In this document: one piece after another, positions 7,993 through 14,716 of the stretch
How positions within the stretch are numbered: position 1 is the stretch's first letter
Layout of the letters: every line of letters starts with the position of its first letter
IMG/VR virus record: IMGVR_UViG_3300011416_000043
Location: 1-21,113 of that record
Source: a virus
Strand: one strand, 5' to 3'
DNA: 21,113 bases
Notes under the pieces: model-generated
What the model was told of the DNA's origin: nothing
Database searches by the model: none
The model's input: only the letters and a program-made list of their open reading frames with translations
Position numbers and translations under genes: made by a program

Positions 7993-9168
7993 TTAGACGT
8001 CCCACTTCGCGATCTGCATCTGGTACCCCCACGTGTTGTGCTTCTTGCTCATGAAGTGCAGCTTCTGGAACACGTCGTCGTCGGTGCGCTCGCCCTGGCG
8101 CGTGCCCGCGGTGAAGTTCCCCGCCGGCCAGTGGATCACGTAGGCGTTGCCGTCGATGTCCACCACGCGGAAGGCCAGGCCGACATCGGCGAAGCTGAGG
8201 TGCTTGGCCAGGTTCGTGTTGTTGGCGTAGTAGGCCTCGAGGTCGACCTCGCAGGTCATGCGCCCATAGCCGAACGACACCGGGCCCAGCGAGCCCAGCT
8301 CGAGGCGCTGGCGCACGGCGTTGGAAAGCTGCCAGCTCAGCTTGCTCATGCCGAAGGTCGAGCCGTCGAGCATCACGGCCTTGATGTGAGAGACGCCGTT
8401 GATGATCCGCTTGTCCGTCGACGCCACCGGCGTGCCGGCCTGCGTCGAGGTGTTGAAGATCTCCTGCGCGCCCATCCAGTTGAAGCCCAGGTCCACCAGG
8501 CCGTCGGCCGCGACGGCGAAGTTCATCCCCGCGATGGTCTGGTCGCGCCACAGCACGAAGTTGCTCGACAGGTCGCCGTACTTGATCTCGTGGCTGTAGA
8601 GCCGCTCGGTCACGCCGTTGGTGATGTACGGGCCCCGCTCGACCTCGCCCGAGGCGATCGCGGCCTCGTCGACCAGGGTCACGTGGTCGACCGTCGCGTC
8701 GTCGCCCGCGATCGCGGTGATGCGGCACCAGATGGTCGCCGGGTTGGTGGCGAAGCCCTTGACGCGGATCCAGCGGCCCAGGCCGTGGTTGGCCCACACG
8801 ATCTTGCTGGCGCCAGCGGTGCGCAGGATGTTGCCCGCGGCGATCGCCTGCAGGGTCTTGCCCGCGGCGAGCGTGTCGGTCTGCACCGCCTGCCAGGTGT
8901 CGGCCTGGTCGGCCTGTAGCGCGGCCGCCAGCCACTCGTCGTACGCGCCGTAGCTGAAGCGCGCGCGCACCGGGCCCTCGGTGTGCCGCGCGGTCTGCGC
9001 GACGTCCGTCACCATGCGCCCGCTCTCGATCTCGTCGGAGGGCGTCGCGCCCGTGACCGTGGCCAGGCTCTCGCCGGCGAAGCGGTAGGTCTGGTAGTTG
9101 CCGGTCGCCTGCGTCCCGAAGGCGGACTGCTTCTTGGAATACAGCGTCAGCCGATTGGTGTCGGACAT
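7993..9168 (-). CDS. Major tail tube protein
   Basis: This is a 391-residue beta-rich protein, ATG at 9168 with a strong purine-rich ribosome site (AGGGGAAGAAG). The N-terminal part carries SDEIESGRMVTD, the strand-and-loop motif typical of the phage_tail_tube family of siphophages, then GPVRARFSYGAYDEWLAAAL. Later parts are repeated beta segments with aromatic residues. It is longer than many tube proteins, so an extra Ig-like or decoration domain is possible. It is expected to polymerise as hexamer rings around the tape measure. It is preceded by the terminator gene and followed by the chaperone pair, as in most siphophages. It is one of only two genes here with the stem-loop plus AGGGGAAGAA leader, consistent with high expression. 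Confidence 0.85.
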   Translation of the reverse strand: MSDTNRLTLYSKKQSAFGTQATGNYQTYRFAGESLATVTGATPSDEIESGRMVTDVAQTARHTEGPVRARFSYGAYDEWLAAALQADQADTWQAVQTDTLAAGKTLQAIAAGNILRTAGASKIVWANHGLGRWIRVKGFATNPATIWCRITAIAGDDATVDHVTLVDEAAIASGEVERGPYITNGVTERLYSHEIKYGDLSSNFVLWRDQTIAGMNFAVAADGLVDLGFNWMGAQEIFNTSTQAGTPVASTDKRIINGVSHIKAVMLDGSTFGMSKLSWQLSNAVRQRLELGSLGPVSFGYGRMTCEVDLEAYYANNTNLAKHLSFADVGLAFRVVDIDGNAYVIHWPAGNFTAGTRQGERTDDDVFQKLHFMSKKHNTWGYQMQIAKWDV

Positions 9169-9204
9169 TGGTCTTCTTCCCCTGCTGCGCGGGCATCACC
9201 CCGC
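9169..9204 (-). promoter_or_regulatory. Leader of the tail-tube gene: stem-loop plus strong Shine-Dalgarno
   Basis: On the minus strand, GCGGG and CCCGC (9204-9200 and 9193-9189) can pair around a six-base loop GTGATG. Twenty bases separate the stem from the ATG, including AGGGGAAGAAG (9183-9173). The first base of the stem is the last base of the upstream TAG stop. The major capsid gene has the same arrangement with a different stem sequence but a loop that also contains TGAT. Confidence 0.55.
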
Positions 9205-9590
9205 TAGGCTTGGTCCTCAGTGTAGAACGGGCACTCGACGTTTAGTTGCCACCATTTCCCCGCGCGGCCGATCGTGCGCACCGTCGGCGAGCGCCAGGTC
9301 ACCCCGGCCGCCGAGACGAGCCGGAAGGCCGCGCTGATCGTGTCGGCCAGCACGAGGCCGGCCGACACACCCATCGCCATCGGCGTGAAGATCGACGCCA
9401 CGGCGCGGCCGTCGGTGCGGTAGGTGCCGAACTCTGGCTGGCGCACGCCGGCCGGCTGCAGCGTCCAGCGCACCCAGGGCGCGACGTCGGGCGGCGTCAG
9501 GGCGTGGTTGTCGTACTGCACCGCCACCGAGGGCAGCGTGGTGCTCATCCGGGTGCGCACGGCGGCGGCCATCTCGGTCCAGCTCGTCAT
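9204..9590 (-). CDS. Tail terminator/tail completion protein
   Basis: This is a 128-residue protein starting at ATG 9590, which overlaps the stop of the preceding gene (ATGA). The pattern is that of minor tail/terminator proteins (lambda U and DUF4128-like): an N-terminal helix MAAAVRTRMSTTLPSVAVQYDN, WVRWTLQPAG, an R-x-x-G-x-AVASIFTP strand, LADTISAAFR, and a final strand WWQLNVECPFYTED. The family caps the tail tube and joins it to the head. It lies directly before the tube gene, which is the expected place. The C-terminal domain of the neighbouring upstream protein follows the same motif order, so this locus holds two copies of the domain. Confidence 0.78.
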   Translation of the reverse strand: MTSWTEMAAAVRTRMSTTLPSVAVQYDNHALTPPDVAPWVRWTLQPAGVRQPEFGTYRTDGRAVASIFTPMAMGVSAGLVLADTISAAFRLVSAAGVTWRSPTVRTIGRAGKWWQLNVECPFYTEDQA

Positions 9591-10945
9591 GCGACCGGCT
9601 CCGCGCACTGCGCGTAGAAGGGCACGACGACCTCGAGCACCCAGCGGTCGTCCACGAGCCCGCGGCGGATCGGGTAGGGCGGCGGGCTGTAGATCACGCC
9701 GTCGGCGGCCTGGCCGCGGAAGGCGTCGTTGATGATGTCGGCCAGCTCCCAGGCCTCGCCGTCGCCGACCCCGAAGGGCAGGTAGATCGCCGCCGTGGCC
9801 TGGCCCAGCAGCCGCCGACTCTGCTCGGCGCCGCCGAAGTCCATCTGGAACGAGCGGTCGAGCTCGAGCGAGAAGCGGACCCAGGCCGAGCTGTCCGGCA
9901 TGGCCTCGCCCTCGTTGTCGTGCAGCGTGGGGACGCTGTGCACGCCCTCCACGAGCGTCGCGTAGCGGCTCCTGACGGCGGCCAGGATCGTCTCGACGCA
10001 GCCGCCGACTGCGGCCTGCAAGTCGGCCAGCACGCCGCGCGGGAGCAGCTGCAGCAGCGCCCGGCCGGCCAGGGCGCCGGCGCCGGTGGGCGTGGCGCGG
10101 CCGCTGGCGCCCACCAGGCCGCGGCCGGCCAGCGCCCCGCCCCCCGCCGGTGGCCCGCCGCGGCCGGCCAGGCCGAGCATCGCCCGGCCCGCCAGCTCGC
10201 CCGTCGCGCCGGCCGCGGCCCGCCCGGCCAGGCTGAGCAGGGCCCGGCCCTGGATCGGCGCGGCACCCGTGAGCTGGCCGCGCGCCGCGAGCGGCACCAG
10301 CGCGCGCCCGCGCAGCGACCCGGCACCGGCCGGCGCGCCCGCGCGACCCGCCAGCGACACCAGGCTGCGCCCCACCAGGCCGCCCGCGCCGGCCAGGACG
10401 CCCCGCCCCATCAGGGACACGAGCGCCCGGCCGATCAGCGTCCCCAGCCACAGCAGCGGCATGTCGATCCCGGTGTCCGCGGCCCCGACCTCGAACACCA
10501 GCGTGCGGCCCGTGCCCGTCGTCGTGCGCCCCTGGATGCGGTAGCGGAGGCGCTCGGTGACGGCGCCCGCGGGCGTGCCCCACGTGATCCCCACGAAGTC
10601 GTTGAAGGTGAGGACCGTCCCGCTCACCGCGAGCTGCTCAGGCGAGAGCGTCTGCTGCTCGACGTTCCCGCCGGCGGCGTCCTCGCGCACGATGTTCACG
10701 GCGACCTGCACGTTGGCGAAGCCGGTCACGATCTTGACCTTGGGCACCGCCGTGCCGTCCTGCCAGTCGGCGTTGTTCGGCACGCCGACGGGCGAGTGAA
10801 ACTGCGCCGCGCGCGTCGAGCTGCCCGGGATCACGAGCGACAGGTTGCTCGGCGTCTCGCCCGCCAGGTTGAGCTCCTTCGACAGCAACACGTTGCCCGA
10901 GGGCACGATGTCGGAGTCGACGGCGGTCGTGTACCACTGCGGCAT
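9587..10945 (-). CDS. Fusion virion protein: beta-rich head, GR-repeat middle, tail-terminator-like C-terminal domain
   Basis: This is a 452-residue protein; ATG 10945 overlaps the previous stop by one base (TGATG). Residues 1-~160 are beta-rich and resemble no family I can name. Residues ~169-308 hold seven imperfect repeats of 20-21 residues (x-L-x-GRAL-x-x-LAGR-x4-GAG). Residues ~318-452 have the terminator-domain pattern: VRSRYATLVEGVHSVPTLHDN, WVRFSLEL, a QATAAIYLPFGVG strand, LADIINDAFR, and DRWVLEVVVPFY. This C-terminal domain parallels the separate protein encoded next. An independent internal start for the C-terminal domain cannot be excluded, but I see no strong site. It is likely a neck or tail-head joining component; the role of the repeats is unknown. 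Confidence 0.72.
   Translation of the reverse strand: MPQWYTTAVDSDIVPSGNVLLSKELNLAGETPSNLSLVIPGSSTRAAQFHSPVGVPNNADWQDGTAVPKVKIVTGFANVQVAVNIVREDAAGGNVEQQTLSPEQLAVSGTVLTFNDFVGITWGTPAGAVTERLRYRIQGRTTTGTGRTLVFEVGAADTGIDMPLLWLGTLIGRALVSLMGRGVLAGAGGLVGRSLVSLAGRAGAPAGAGSLRGRALVPLAARGQLTGAAPIQGRALLSLAGRAAAGATGELAGRAMLGLAGRGGPPAGGGALAGRGLVGASGRATPTGAGALAGRALLQLLPRGVLADLQAAVGGCVETILAAVRSRYATLVEGVHSVPTLHDNEGEAMPDSSAWVRFSLELDRSFQMDFGGAEQSRRLLGQATAAIYLPFGVGDGEAWELADIINDAFRGQAADGVIYSPPPYPIRRGLVDDRWVLEVVVPFYAQCAEPVA
10022..10441 (-). repeat. Seven tandem ~60-bp coding repeats (20-21 aa, GR-AL-LAGR type)
   Basis: GR pairs open the repeats at residues 172, 192, 213, 233, 253, 274 and 294 of the fusion protein, a spacing of 20 or 21. 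Units include VGRSLVSLAGRAGAPAGAG, LAGRAMLGLAGRGGPPAGGG and LAGRGLVGASGRATPTGAG. Each unit has a second GR about 8 residues after the first. At DNA level the units share a GGCCGGCCA-like core but are not identical, so the array is old or under selection for protein sequence. Actinophage minor tail proteins often have comparable low-complexity strands, which makes a structural linker plausible. Confidence 0.8.
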
Positions 10946-11643
10946 CAGTCGAAGATCAGGTCGAGCACGCCCGCGGCGAAGGACGGGGTGATGTTCACGT
11001 CCACGGCCAGGTGGGTCATCTTGATGCAGTACCCGGCGCCGGCGGCGGTGATGTCGAGCGTGCCGCCGCCCAGCGTGGTCGAGATCGTGATGTCGTTGCC
11101 CGAGCTCGTCTTGACGAAGTACCGCGTGCCCTCGGTGATCCCGGTCGGCAGCGCCGAGCCGCCAGCCATCGCGAGGAAGCAGATCTCGTCGTTCACCGCG
11201 AAGGGGTTGCCCGGCACGGTGAGCGTGTCCGAGGTCGCCGCGACGAACACGAAGTAGTCGGCGCCCGACGGGATCAGCGGGCCGAAGGCGAAGAGCTCGC
11301 CGGCGCCGGTGCCTGAGTCGCGGCCCAGCGTCCACCAGAACTCGGTCTCGGGCGCGCCGGTGCAGACCGGGAACGTGATCGCGCCCACGTTGTCGCCGAT
11401 GTTGTTGGTCATCGCCCAGCCGCCGGTCGAGCGCGCCACGGCGACGCGCGCGTAGCCGGTGTAGGCCGCCTGGCTGGTCGCCTGCGTGCCGCCCTCGCCG
11501 GGAAACGCCGTGGCCAGGCCGCAGTACCAGCTGCCCGCGACGGCGCTGCCGACCAGGCCCGTCGCGTCGCCGACGTTGGCCCAGGTCACGTTCTGCAGGA
11601 CCAGCTTGCCCAGGTTGGTCTCGGCGGAGTTCGACATCGACAT
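10945..11643 (-). CDS. Beta-rich minor virion protein (tail-fibre or decoration-like)
   Basis: This is a 232-residue protein; ATG 11643 lies 3 nt after the preceding stop, with a second in-frame ATG two codons later. The N-terminal half has WYCGLATAFPGEGGTQATSQAAYTGYARV split over ~39-67, a pattern (PGE-x-GT/S-x2-E/Q-x-Y-x-GYAR) common in small phage virion proteins annotated as tail-fibre or Gp80-like. The middle has an ATSDTLTVPGNPFAVNDE segment and a TEGTRYFVKTSSGNDITIS strand, which resemble fibre-tip or Ig-like modules. The C-terminus (MTHLAVDVNITPSFAAGVLDLIFD) is also beta-rich. No enzyme motif is seen. Its place next to the terminator and gp10-like genes suggests a virion surface or neck protein; the specific role is unknown. 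Confidence 0.68.
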   Translation of the reverse strand: MSMSNSAETNLGKLVLQNVTWANVGDATGLVGSAVAGSWYCGLATAFPGEGGTQATSQAAYTGYARVAVARSTGGWAMTNNIGDNVGAITFPVCTGAPETEFWWTLGRDSGTGAGELFAFGPLIPSGADYFVFVAATSDTLTVPGNPFAVNDEICFLAMAGGSALPTGITEGTRYFVKTSSGNDITISTTLGGGTLDITAAGAGYCIKMTHLAVDVNITPSFAAGVLDLIFD

Positions 11644-11646
11644 GGC

Positions 11647-12180
11647 TCAGTCCCTCTCGAAGTAATCCTGGAGTGCGAGCACGGTCACGCCGACCATCCC
11701 CTGGGGCGCCTGCTTGCTGAAGCCGCCCGCGCTGCGGATCTCGTAGTCGGCTTCCTGGTCGGGCGGGAGCAGCCCCTTCTTGGCGAGCGAGCGGCGCCGG
11801 CTGCGGCGCAGCTTGTTGCGCACGCGCGTGCCGCGCTTGACCGGGCTCGGGTAGCCGCCGTCCTCGATGACGGGCGCGTAGGGCGTCGGGTTGCTCAGGA
11901 ACGCGTTGGCGAAGGGAGTCAGCTGCGCCTTGAGTGTGGCCTTGCACTCGGCCGCCGTCGAGTCGCCAGCCAGGTCGCTGCCCTGGCGCACGGTCTCGAT
12001 GGGCGCGCCGACCGAGCCCTGCCAGTTGAAGCGCAGCAGGCCGTCGAGCACGGGCGTGAGCTCCATCACGCCGTCGGTGGCGTCGCCCGCGACCTTGAGC
12101 TGGAACTCCAGGCAGCGCTCCGGCAGCTGCTCCTCGAAGAACTTGTCGACCTCGCGATCGAACGCGTCGAAGTTGCTCAC
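11647..12180 (-). CDS. HK97 gp10-like tail completion/neck protein
   Basis: This is a 177-residue protein starting at GTG 12180, which overlaps the stop of the sulfatase gene (GTGA). The pattern is that of the HK97-gp10-like family: an N-terminal helix (FDAFDREVDKFFEEQLPER), an ELTPVLDGLLRFNWQ strand equivalent to the TPVDTGRLRxNW motif, NPTPYAPVIEDGG for the conserved NxxPYAxxxExG motif, and SKQAPQGMVGVTV at the C-terminal end for the APxGMVxVTV motif. A basic insert (VRNKLRRSRRRSLAKKG, ~119-135) is unusual. Family members act at the head-tail joint or tail completion. Its position before the terminator genes agrees with this. Confidence 0.8.
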   Translation of the reverse strand: MSNFDAFDREVDKFFEEQLPERCLEFQLKVAGDATDGVMELTPVLDGLLRFNWQGSVGAPIETVRQGSDLAGDSTAAECKATLKAQLTPFANAFLSNPTPYAPVIEDGGYPSPVKRGTRVRNKLRRSRRRSLAKKGLLPPDQEADYEIRSAGGFSKQAPQGMVGVTVLALQDYFERD

Positions 12181-13478
12181 GGGCCCGCCGCGCCGGCGTT
12201 GAGCACCGCGAGCAGCGTCGCGATCGCGTCCGTCTGCTCCTGCGTGCTGCCGGGCCACAGGTTGCTCAGCTCGGCCTGGTCGGCCACCAGGTCGAACAGC
12301 TGCAGCACGACCGAGGCGCCCGTGGTCTTGCGCACGAGCTTCCAGCGCGCCTCGATGGCGGCCTCCTGGATCCAGTCCTTGGGCAGAAAGCCGTTGGGCT
12401 GGGCGTGGCGGCAGTAGGCCGAGATCCGCGCGGCCGGCGCGGCCGGGTTGCCCAGCGCGGCCAGGAAGCTGATGCCGTCGGTGCCGGCCACGGCCGGCGC
12501 ACCGAACAGCTCGAGCAGCGTGGTGTGCAGATCGACCGCGTGCACCAGGTGGTCGCAGGTGCGGCCGGGCTGCTCGACGCCCGCGCCCCACACGATGAGC
12601 GGTACGTGCACACCGCCCTCGTAGGGCGTGGCCTTGTGCTGGTGCGCGGCCGTGGGCGGCTCGATGGCCGCCGCCGGCGTCCCGTTGTCGCCCAGCACGA
12701 TCCACAGCGTCTCGGCGGCCGCCTCGGGGTGCTGGGCGGCGAAGTAGGCCATGAGCTGGCCGAGGTAGGTGTCGACCGCCTGCAGCGCGTACTGCTGCTT
12801 CTTGGGCTGGGTCTGCAGCCCGCCGACCGGTGTGTAGCTGCCCGCGGGCGGCAGCAGGTCCCAGGGCGGGTGCGGCGCGTTGAAGGACAGGCACAGGAAC
12901 GACGGCCGGCTGATCGAGGCGGCCAGCGCCTGGCTCGCGTCGTAGCAGTTGTCGACCGTGCAGAAGACCGTCTGCGTCGCCTCGGTCCAGCCGGCGCCGT
13001 CGGCGTACTGCTTCTTCCAGCTGTAGGGCCCCTCACCCTGCGCGGAGAGGATGTTGCTCAGGTGCCCGCGCCAGTTGCTGTAGCCCTTGGCGATCGGGTC
13101 TCGGTGGTAGTCGGGCGCCGCGATGTGCGTGAGGTGCCACTTCCCCACCAGGTCGCAGTGCACGAGCTGCTCGCTCAGCAGCCGCGGCAGCCAGGGCAGC
13201 TCGTCGGCCGGCAGGAAGTCGCCGTTGGGGTTGGTGGCGGGCTCGTAGGTGGGCACGCCCGTGTCGATGCCGGTGCGGCTGCCGTAGAGCCCGGTGAGGA
13301 GCGCGCAGCGCGTGGGCGCGCAGCTGGGGTTCACGTAGGCGCGGCTGAAGCGGATGCCGCCGCTGGCCAGGCCGTCGAGCGTCGGCGTCGGGCCAGCCGT
13401 CGGGTGGCCGTAGCAGCCCACCTTGTCGACCCCGACGTCGTCGAGGACCACGAGCACGACGTGGCGCGGGCAGCTCAT
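12177..13478 (-). CDS. Cysteine-type sulfatase (arylsulfatase family) embedded in the head-tail joining genes
   Basis: This is a 433-residue protein, ATG 13478, coupled to its upstream neighbour by ATGA and to its downstream neighbour by GTGA. All hallmarks of formylglycine-dependent sulfatases are present. D13-D14 near the N-terminus are likely calcium ligands. The signature C53-A-P-T-R57 leads into LLTG, with Cys53 the residue oxidised to formylglycine. K113-W-H115 lies in VGKWHL, and H203 in NAPHPPW. D264-N265 in LGDNGTP are further metal ligands, and K282 precedes PYEGGVHVPLIVWG. Such enzymes hydrolyse sulfate esters of glycans or aryl compounds; phosphonate ester hydrolases share the fold and are an alternative. 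There is no signal peptide, unlike most bacterial sulfatases. The enzyme may therefore work in the cytoplasm or ride in the virion, for example at the tail. Activity would need a host maturase (FGE or anSME). Substrate unknown. Confidence 0.9.
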   Translation of the reverse strand: MSCPRHVVLVVLDDVGVDKVGCYGHPTAGPTPTLDGLASGGIRFSRAYVNPSCAPTRCALLTGLYGSRTGIDTGVPTYEPATNPNGDFLPADELPWLPRLLSEQLVHCDLVGKWHLTHIAAPDYHRDPIAKGYSNWRGHLSNILSAQGEGPYSWKKQYADGAGWTEATQTVFCTVDNCYDASQALAASISRPSFLCLSFNAPHPPWDLLPPAGSYTPVGGLQTQPKKQQYALQAVDTYLGQLMAYFAAQHPEAAAETLWIVLGDNGTPAAAIEPPTAAHQHKATPYEGGVHVPLIVWGAGVEQPGRTCDHLVHAVDLHTTLLELFGAPAVAGTDGISFLAALGNPAAPAARISAYCRHAQPNGFLPKDWIQEAAIEARWKLVRKTTGASVVLQLFDLVADQAELSNLWPGSTQEQTDAIATLLAVLNAGAAGP

Positions 13479-13843
13479 CCGCCGCGCCTCAGGTGCAGGC
13501 CCCAGGCGCAGATCTGCTCACCGCTGTGGAACTCGGTCACGGCCACGACGCCCCACACCTGGCCGCTGATCGTCAGCGTCTGGTTCACCGCCGGCGTGAA
13601 GGCCAGGCCTGAGCCCGCCACGAGCACGGCGGTGTCGCCCTGCTGGATCAGGTCCTCGTCCATCAGCTTGCGGTCGACGGCCGGCGGCGAGACCTTCACC
13701 GTGCCCAGCGAGGTGCCAGGCGTCGCGGCGCCCGTGGCGGGCGAGTAGGCGGTCGGCGCGCTCGTGAACGTCGCGTCGCGCCCGTAGGTCTGGATGACGT
13801 CCAGCACCTCCGGCAGCAGCTCGAGGTCGAGTTCGGTGGGCAT
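13475..13843 (-). CDS. Head closure / head-tail joining protein
   Basis: This is a 122-residue protein, ATG 13843, three bases after the stop of the connector gene, with its own stop overlapping the sulfatase start. It has an N-terminal helix (ELDLELLPEVLDVIQTYGRDATF) followed by a small beta barrel: TVKVSPPAVDRKLMDEDLIQQGD, then TAVLVAGSGLAFTP, TLTISGQVWGVVAV and EQICAWGLHLR. This helix-plus-barrel plan and length are usual for head closure proteins of siphophages (the SPP1 gp16 or lambda FII functional class). Its order, connector then closure then gp10-like, matches that class, apart from the inserted sulfatase. Specific family membership could not be decided by eye. Confidence 0.7.
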   Translation of the reverse strand: MPTELDLELLPEVLDVIQTYGRDATFTSAPTAYSPATGAATPGTSLGTVKVSPPAVDRKLMDEDLIQQGDTAVLVAGSGLAFTPAVNQTLTISGQVWGVVAVTEFHSGEQICAWGLHLRRGG

Positions 13844-13846
13844 CGC

Positions 13847-14362
13847 TCAGGCTCGGATCAGCGCGTTGGAGTCGAGCACCAGGTCGGCGAGCAGCAGGTC
13901 GGCGATCCGGTAGTACTTGGTCGTGCTCTGGCCCGAGCCCGCCCACGTCTTGCTGACGCTGATCGGGCCCACCTCCACCGACTTCGAGATCAGCGCGCCC
14001 GAGCTGGCCGGCGCGACGTCGGGAAGCAGCGACTCGGTGAGCGCGCGCACCGCCATCTCGGCGCACGCCTCCTTGAGCTTCGTCGGCAGGCTGTCGCTGG
14101 CGATGGGGTAGTGGTTCTCGTCGCACACGCCGGCGCGCGGCCAGTCGAGCGCCTGCGTCGAGAGCTTCTTGTCACCCTTCCAGAACAGGTGGTAGTACGC
14201 GTCGAGATACTGCGTGGCCGCACGGATCGCGGCCTCCTTCGCTGCATCGGTGCTGGTCCAGGCGGCATTCGCGTGGTCGGCGAAGTAGAGCACCGCGTCC
14301 GCGAGCGACAGGTACGCGTTGGCGTCGCTCAGCCCCGCACCGGTCTCGACCACGTGTGCCAC
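13847..14362 (-). CDS. Head-tail connector (DnaT-like/gp6-like adaptor)
   Basis: This is a 171-residue protein starting at GTG 14362, with GGGAGGG just upstream. The N-terminal half fits the phage protein family annotated as DnaT-like ssDNA-binding (DnaT_2), found at the head-tail connector position: VETGAGLSDANAYLSLADAVLYFADH, then KEAAIRAATQYLDAYYHLFWKG and QALDWPRAGVCDENHYP, where the family has its QALxWPRxGVxD motif, then a helix LKEACAEMAVRALTES. The C-terminal part (SVEVGPISVSKTWAG, YYRIADLLLADLV) also fits connectors in which the last helices contact the portal. The DNA-binding name is historical; the likely role is a dodecameric adaptor below the portal. Confidence 0.82.
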   Translation of the reverse strand: MAHVVETGAGLSDANAYLSLADAVLYFADHANAAWTSTDAAKEAAIRAATQYLDAYYHLFWKGDKKLSTQALDWPRAGVCDENHYPIASDSLPTKLKEACAEMAVRALTESLLPDVAPASSGALISKSVEVGPISVSKTWAGSGQSTTKYYRIADLLLADLVLDSNALIRA

Positions 14363-14390
14363 GGCACCCTCCCAGGATCAGTGCGTGCGA

Positions 14391-14639
14391 TCAGTCCTGC
14401 GCGTTGGTGCCGTCGGCCGTCGTCGCCTCCGGCCCCTTCTTGGCCTGCGGCGGCGTGCGGCCCGTGGGCTTCCAGCCGCGCCCGGCCCACTTGGGCTGGT
14501 CCTCTTCGTTGCACACGACGAGATCGCCCTTCTTCGGGCCCTCCATCTCGAGGGTCTTGCTGATCACCACGCGCTTCACGGGCGGATCGCGGCCCAGCCA
14601 CGGACGGGGATTGGGATCGGGTTGCAGGGCCTTGACCAC
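14391..14639 (-). CDS. Small basic protein between capsid and connector
   Basis: This is an 82-residue, Pro/Lys/Arg-rich protein starting at GTG 14639, with AGGAG about 9 nt upstream on the minus strand (CCAGGAGTCAGCCC before GTG). Visible features are a central strand VKRVVISKTLEME, KKGDLVVCNEED, WAGRGWKPTGR and a polar tail. It has no transmembrane segment and no recognised domain. The good ribosome site and its place in the gap between major capsid and connector support it as real. Small proteins here are often head decoration, capsid-stabilising or connector-adjacent proteins, but I do not recognise this one. Confidence 0.68.
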   Translation of the reverse strand: MVKALQPDPNPRPWLGRDPPVKRVVISKTLEMEGPKKGDLVVCNEEDQPKWAGRGWKPTGRTPPQAKKGPEATTADGTNAQD

Positions 14640-14669
14640 GGGCTGACTCCTGGTGCGCCCGAGAGCGGT

Positions 14670-14705
14670 CCGGCTGCCGAAGGCGGGCGCGCCCCCGGCA
14701 GCCGG
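14670..14705 (-). terminator. Perfect 10-bp stem-loop just after the major capsid gene
   Basis: On the minus strand CCGGCTGCCG (14705-14696) pairs perfectly with CGGCAGCCGG (14679-14670) around a 16-nt loop that itself contains GGGCGCGCCC. It lies 11 nt downstream of the capsid stop. No T-run follows, so it is not a canonical intrinsic terminator. It may instead protect the capsid mRNA 3' end, mark a processing site, or attenuate transcription into the next genes. Confidence 0.5.
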
Positions 14706-14716
14706 TGCTCCATGGA

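Noticed and set aside
9587-11947. A possible 786-residue protein extending upstream of the fusion protein
   Set aside because: The upstream part is the out-of-frame shadow of the 232-aa virion protein. The ATG at 10945 overlapping that gene's stop is the natural start.
12177-13478. The sulfatase as an assembly chimera or host contamination
   Set aside because: Both ends overlap phage structural genes by 4 nt in the right frames, and base composition looks like the neighbours, so it belongs to the operon.
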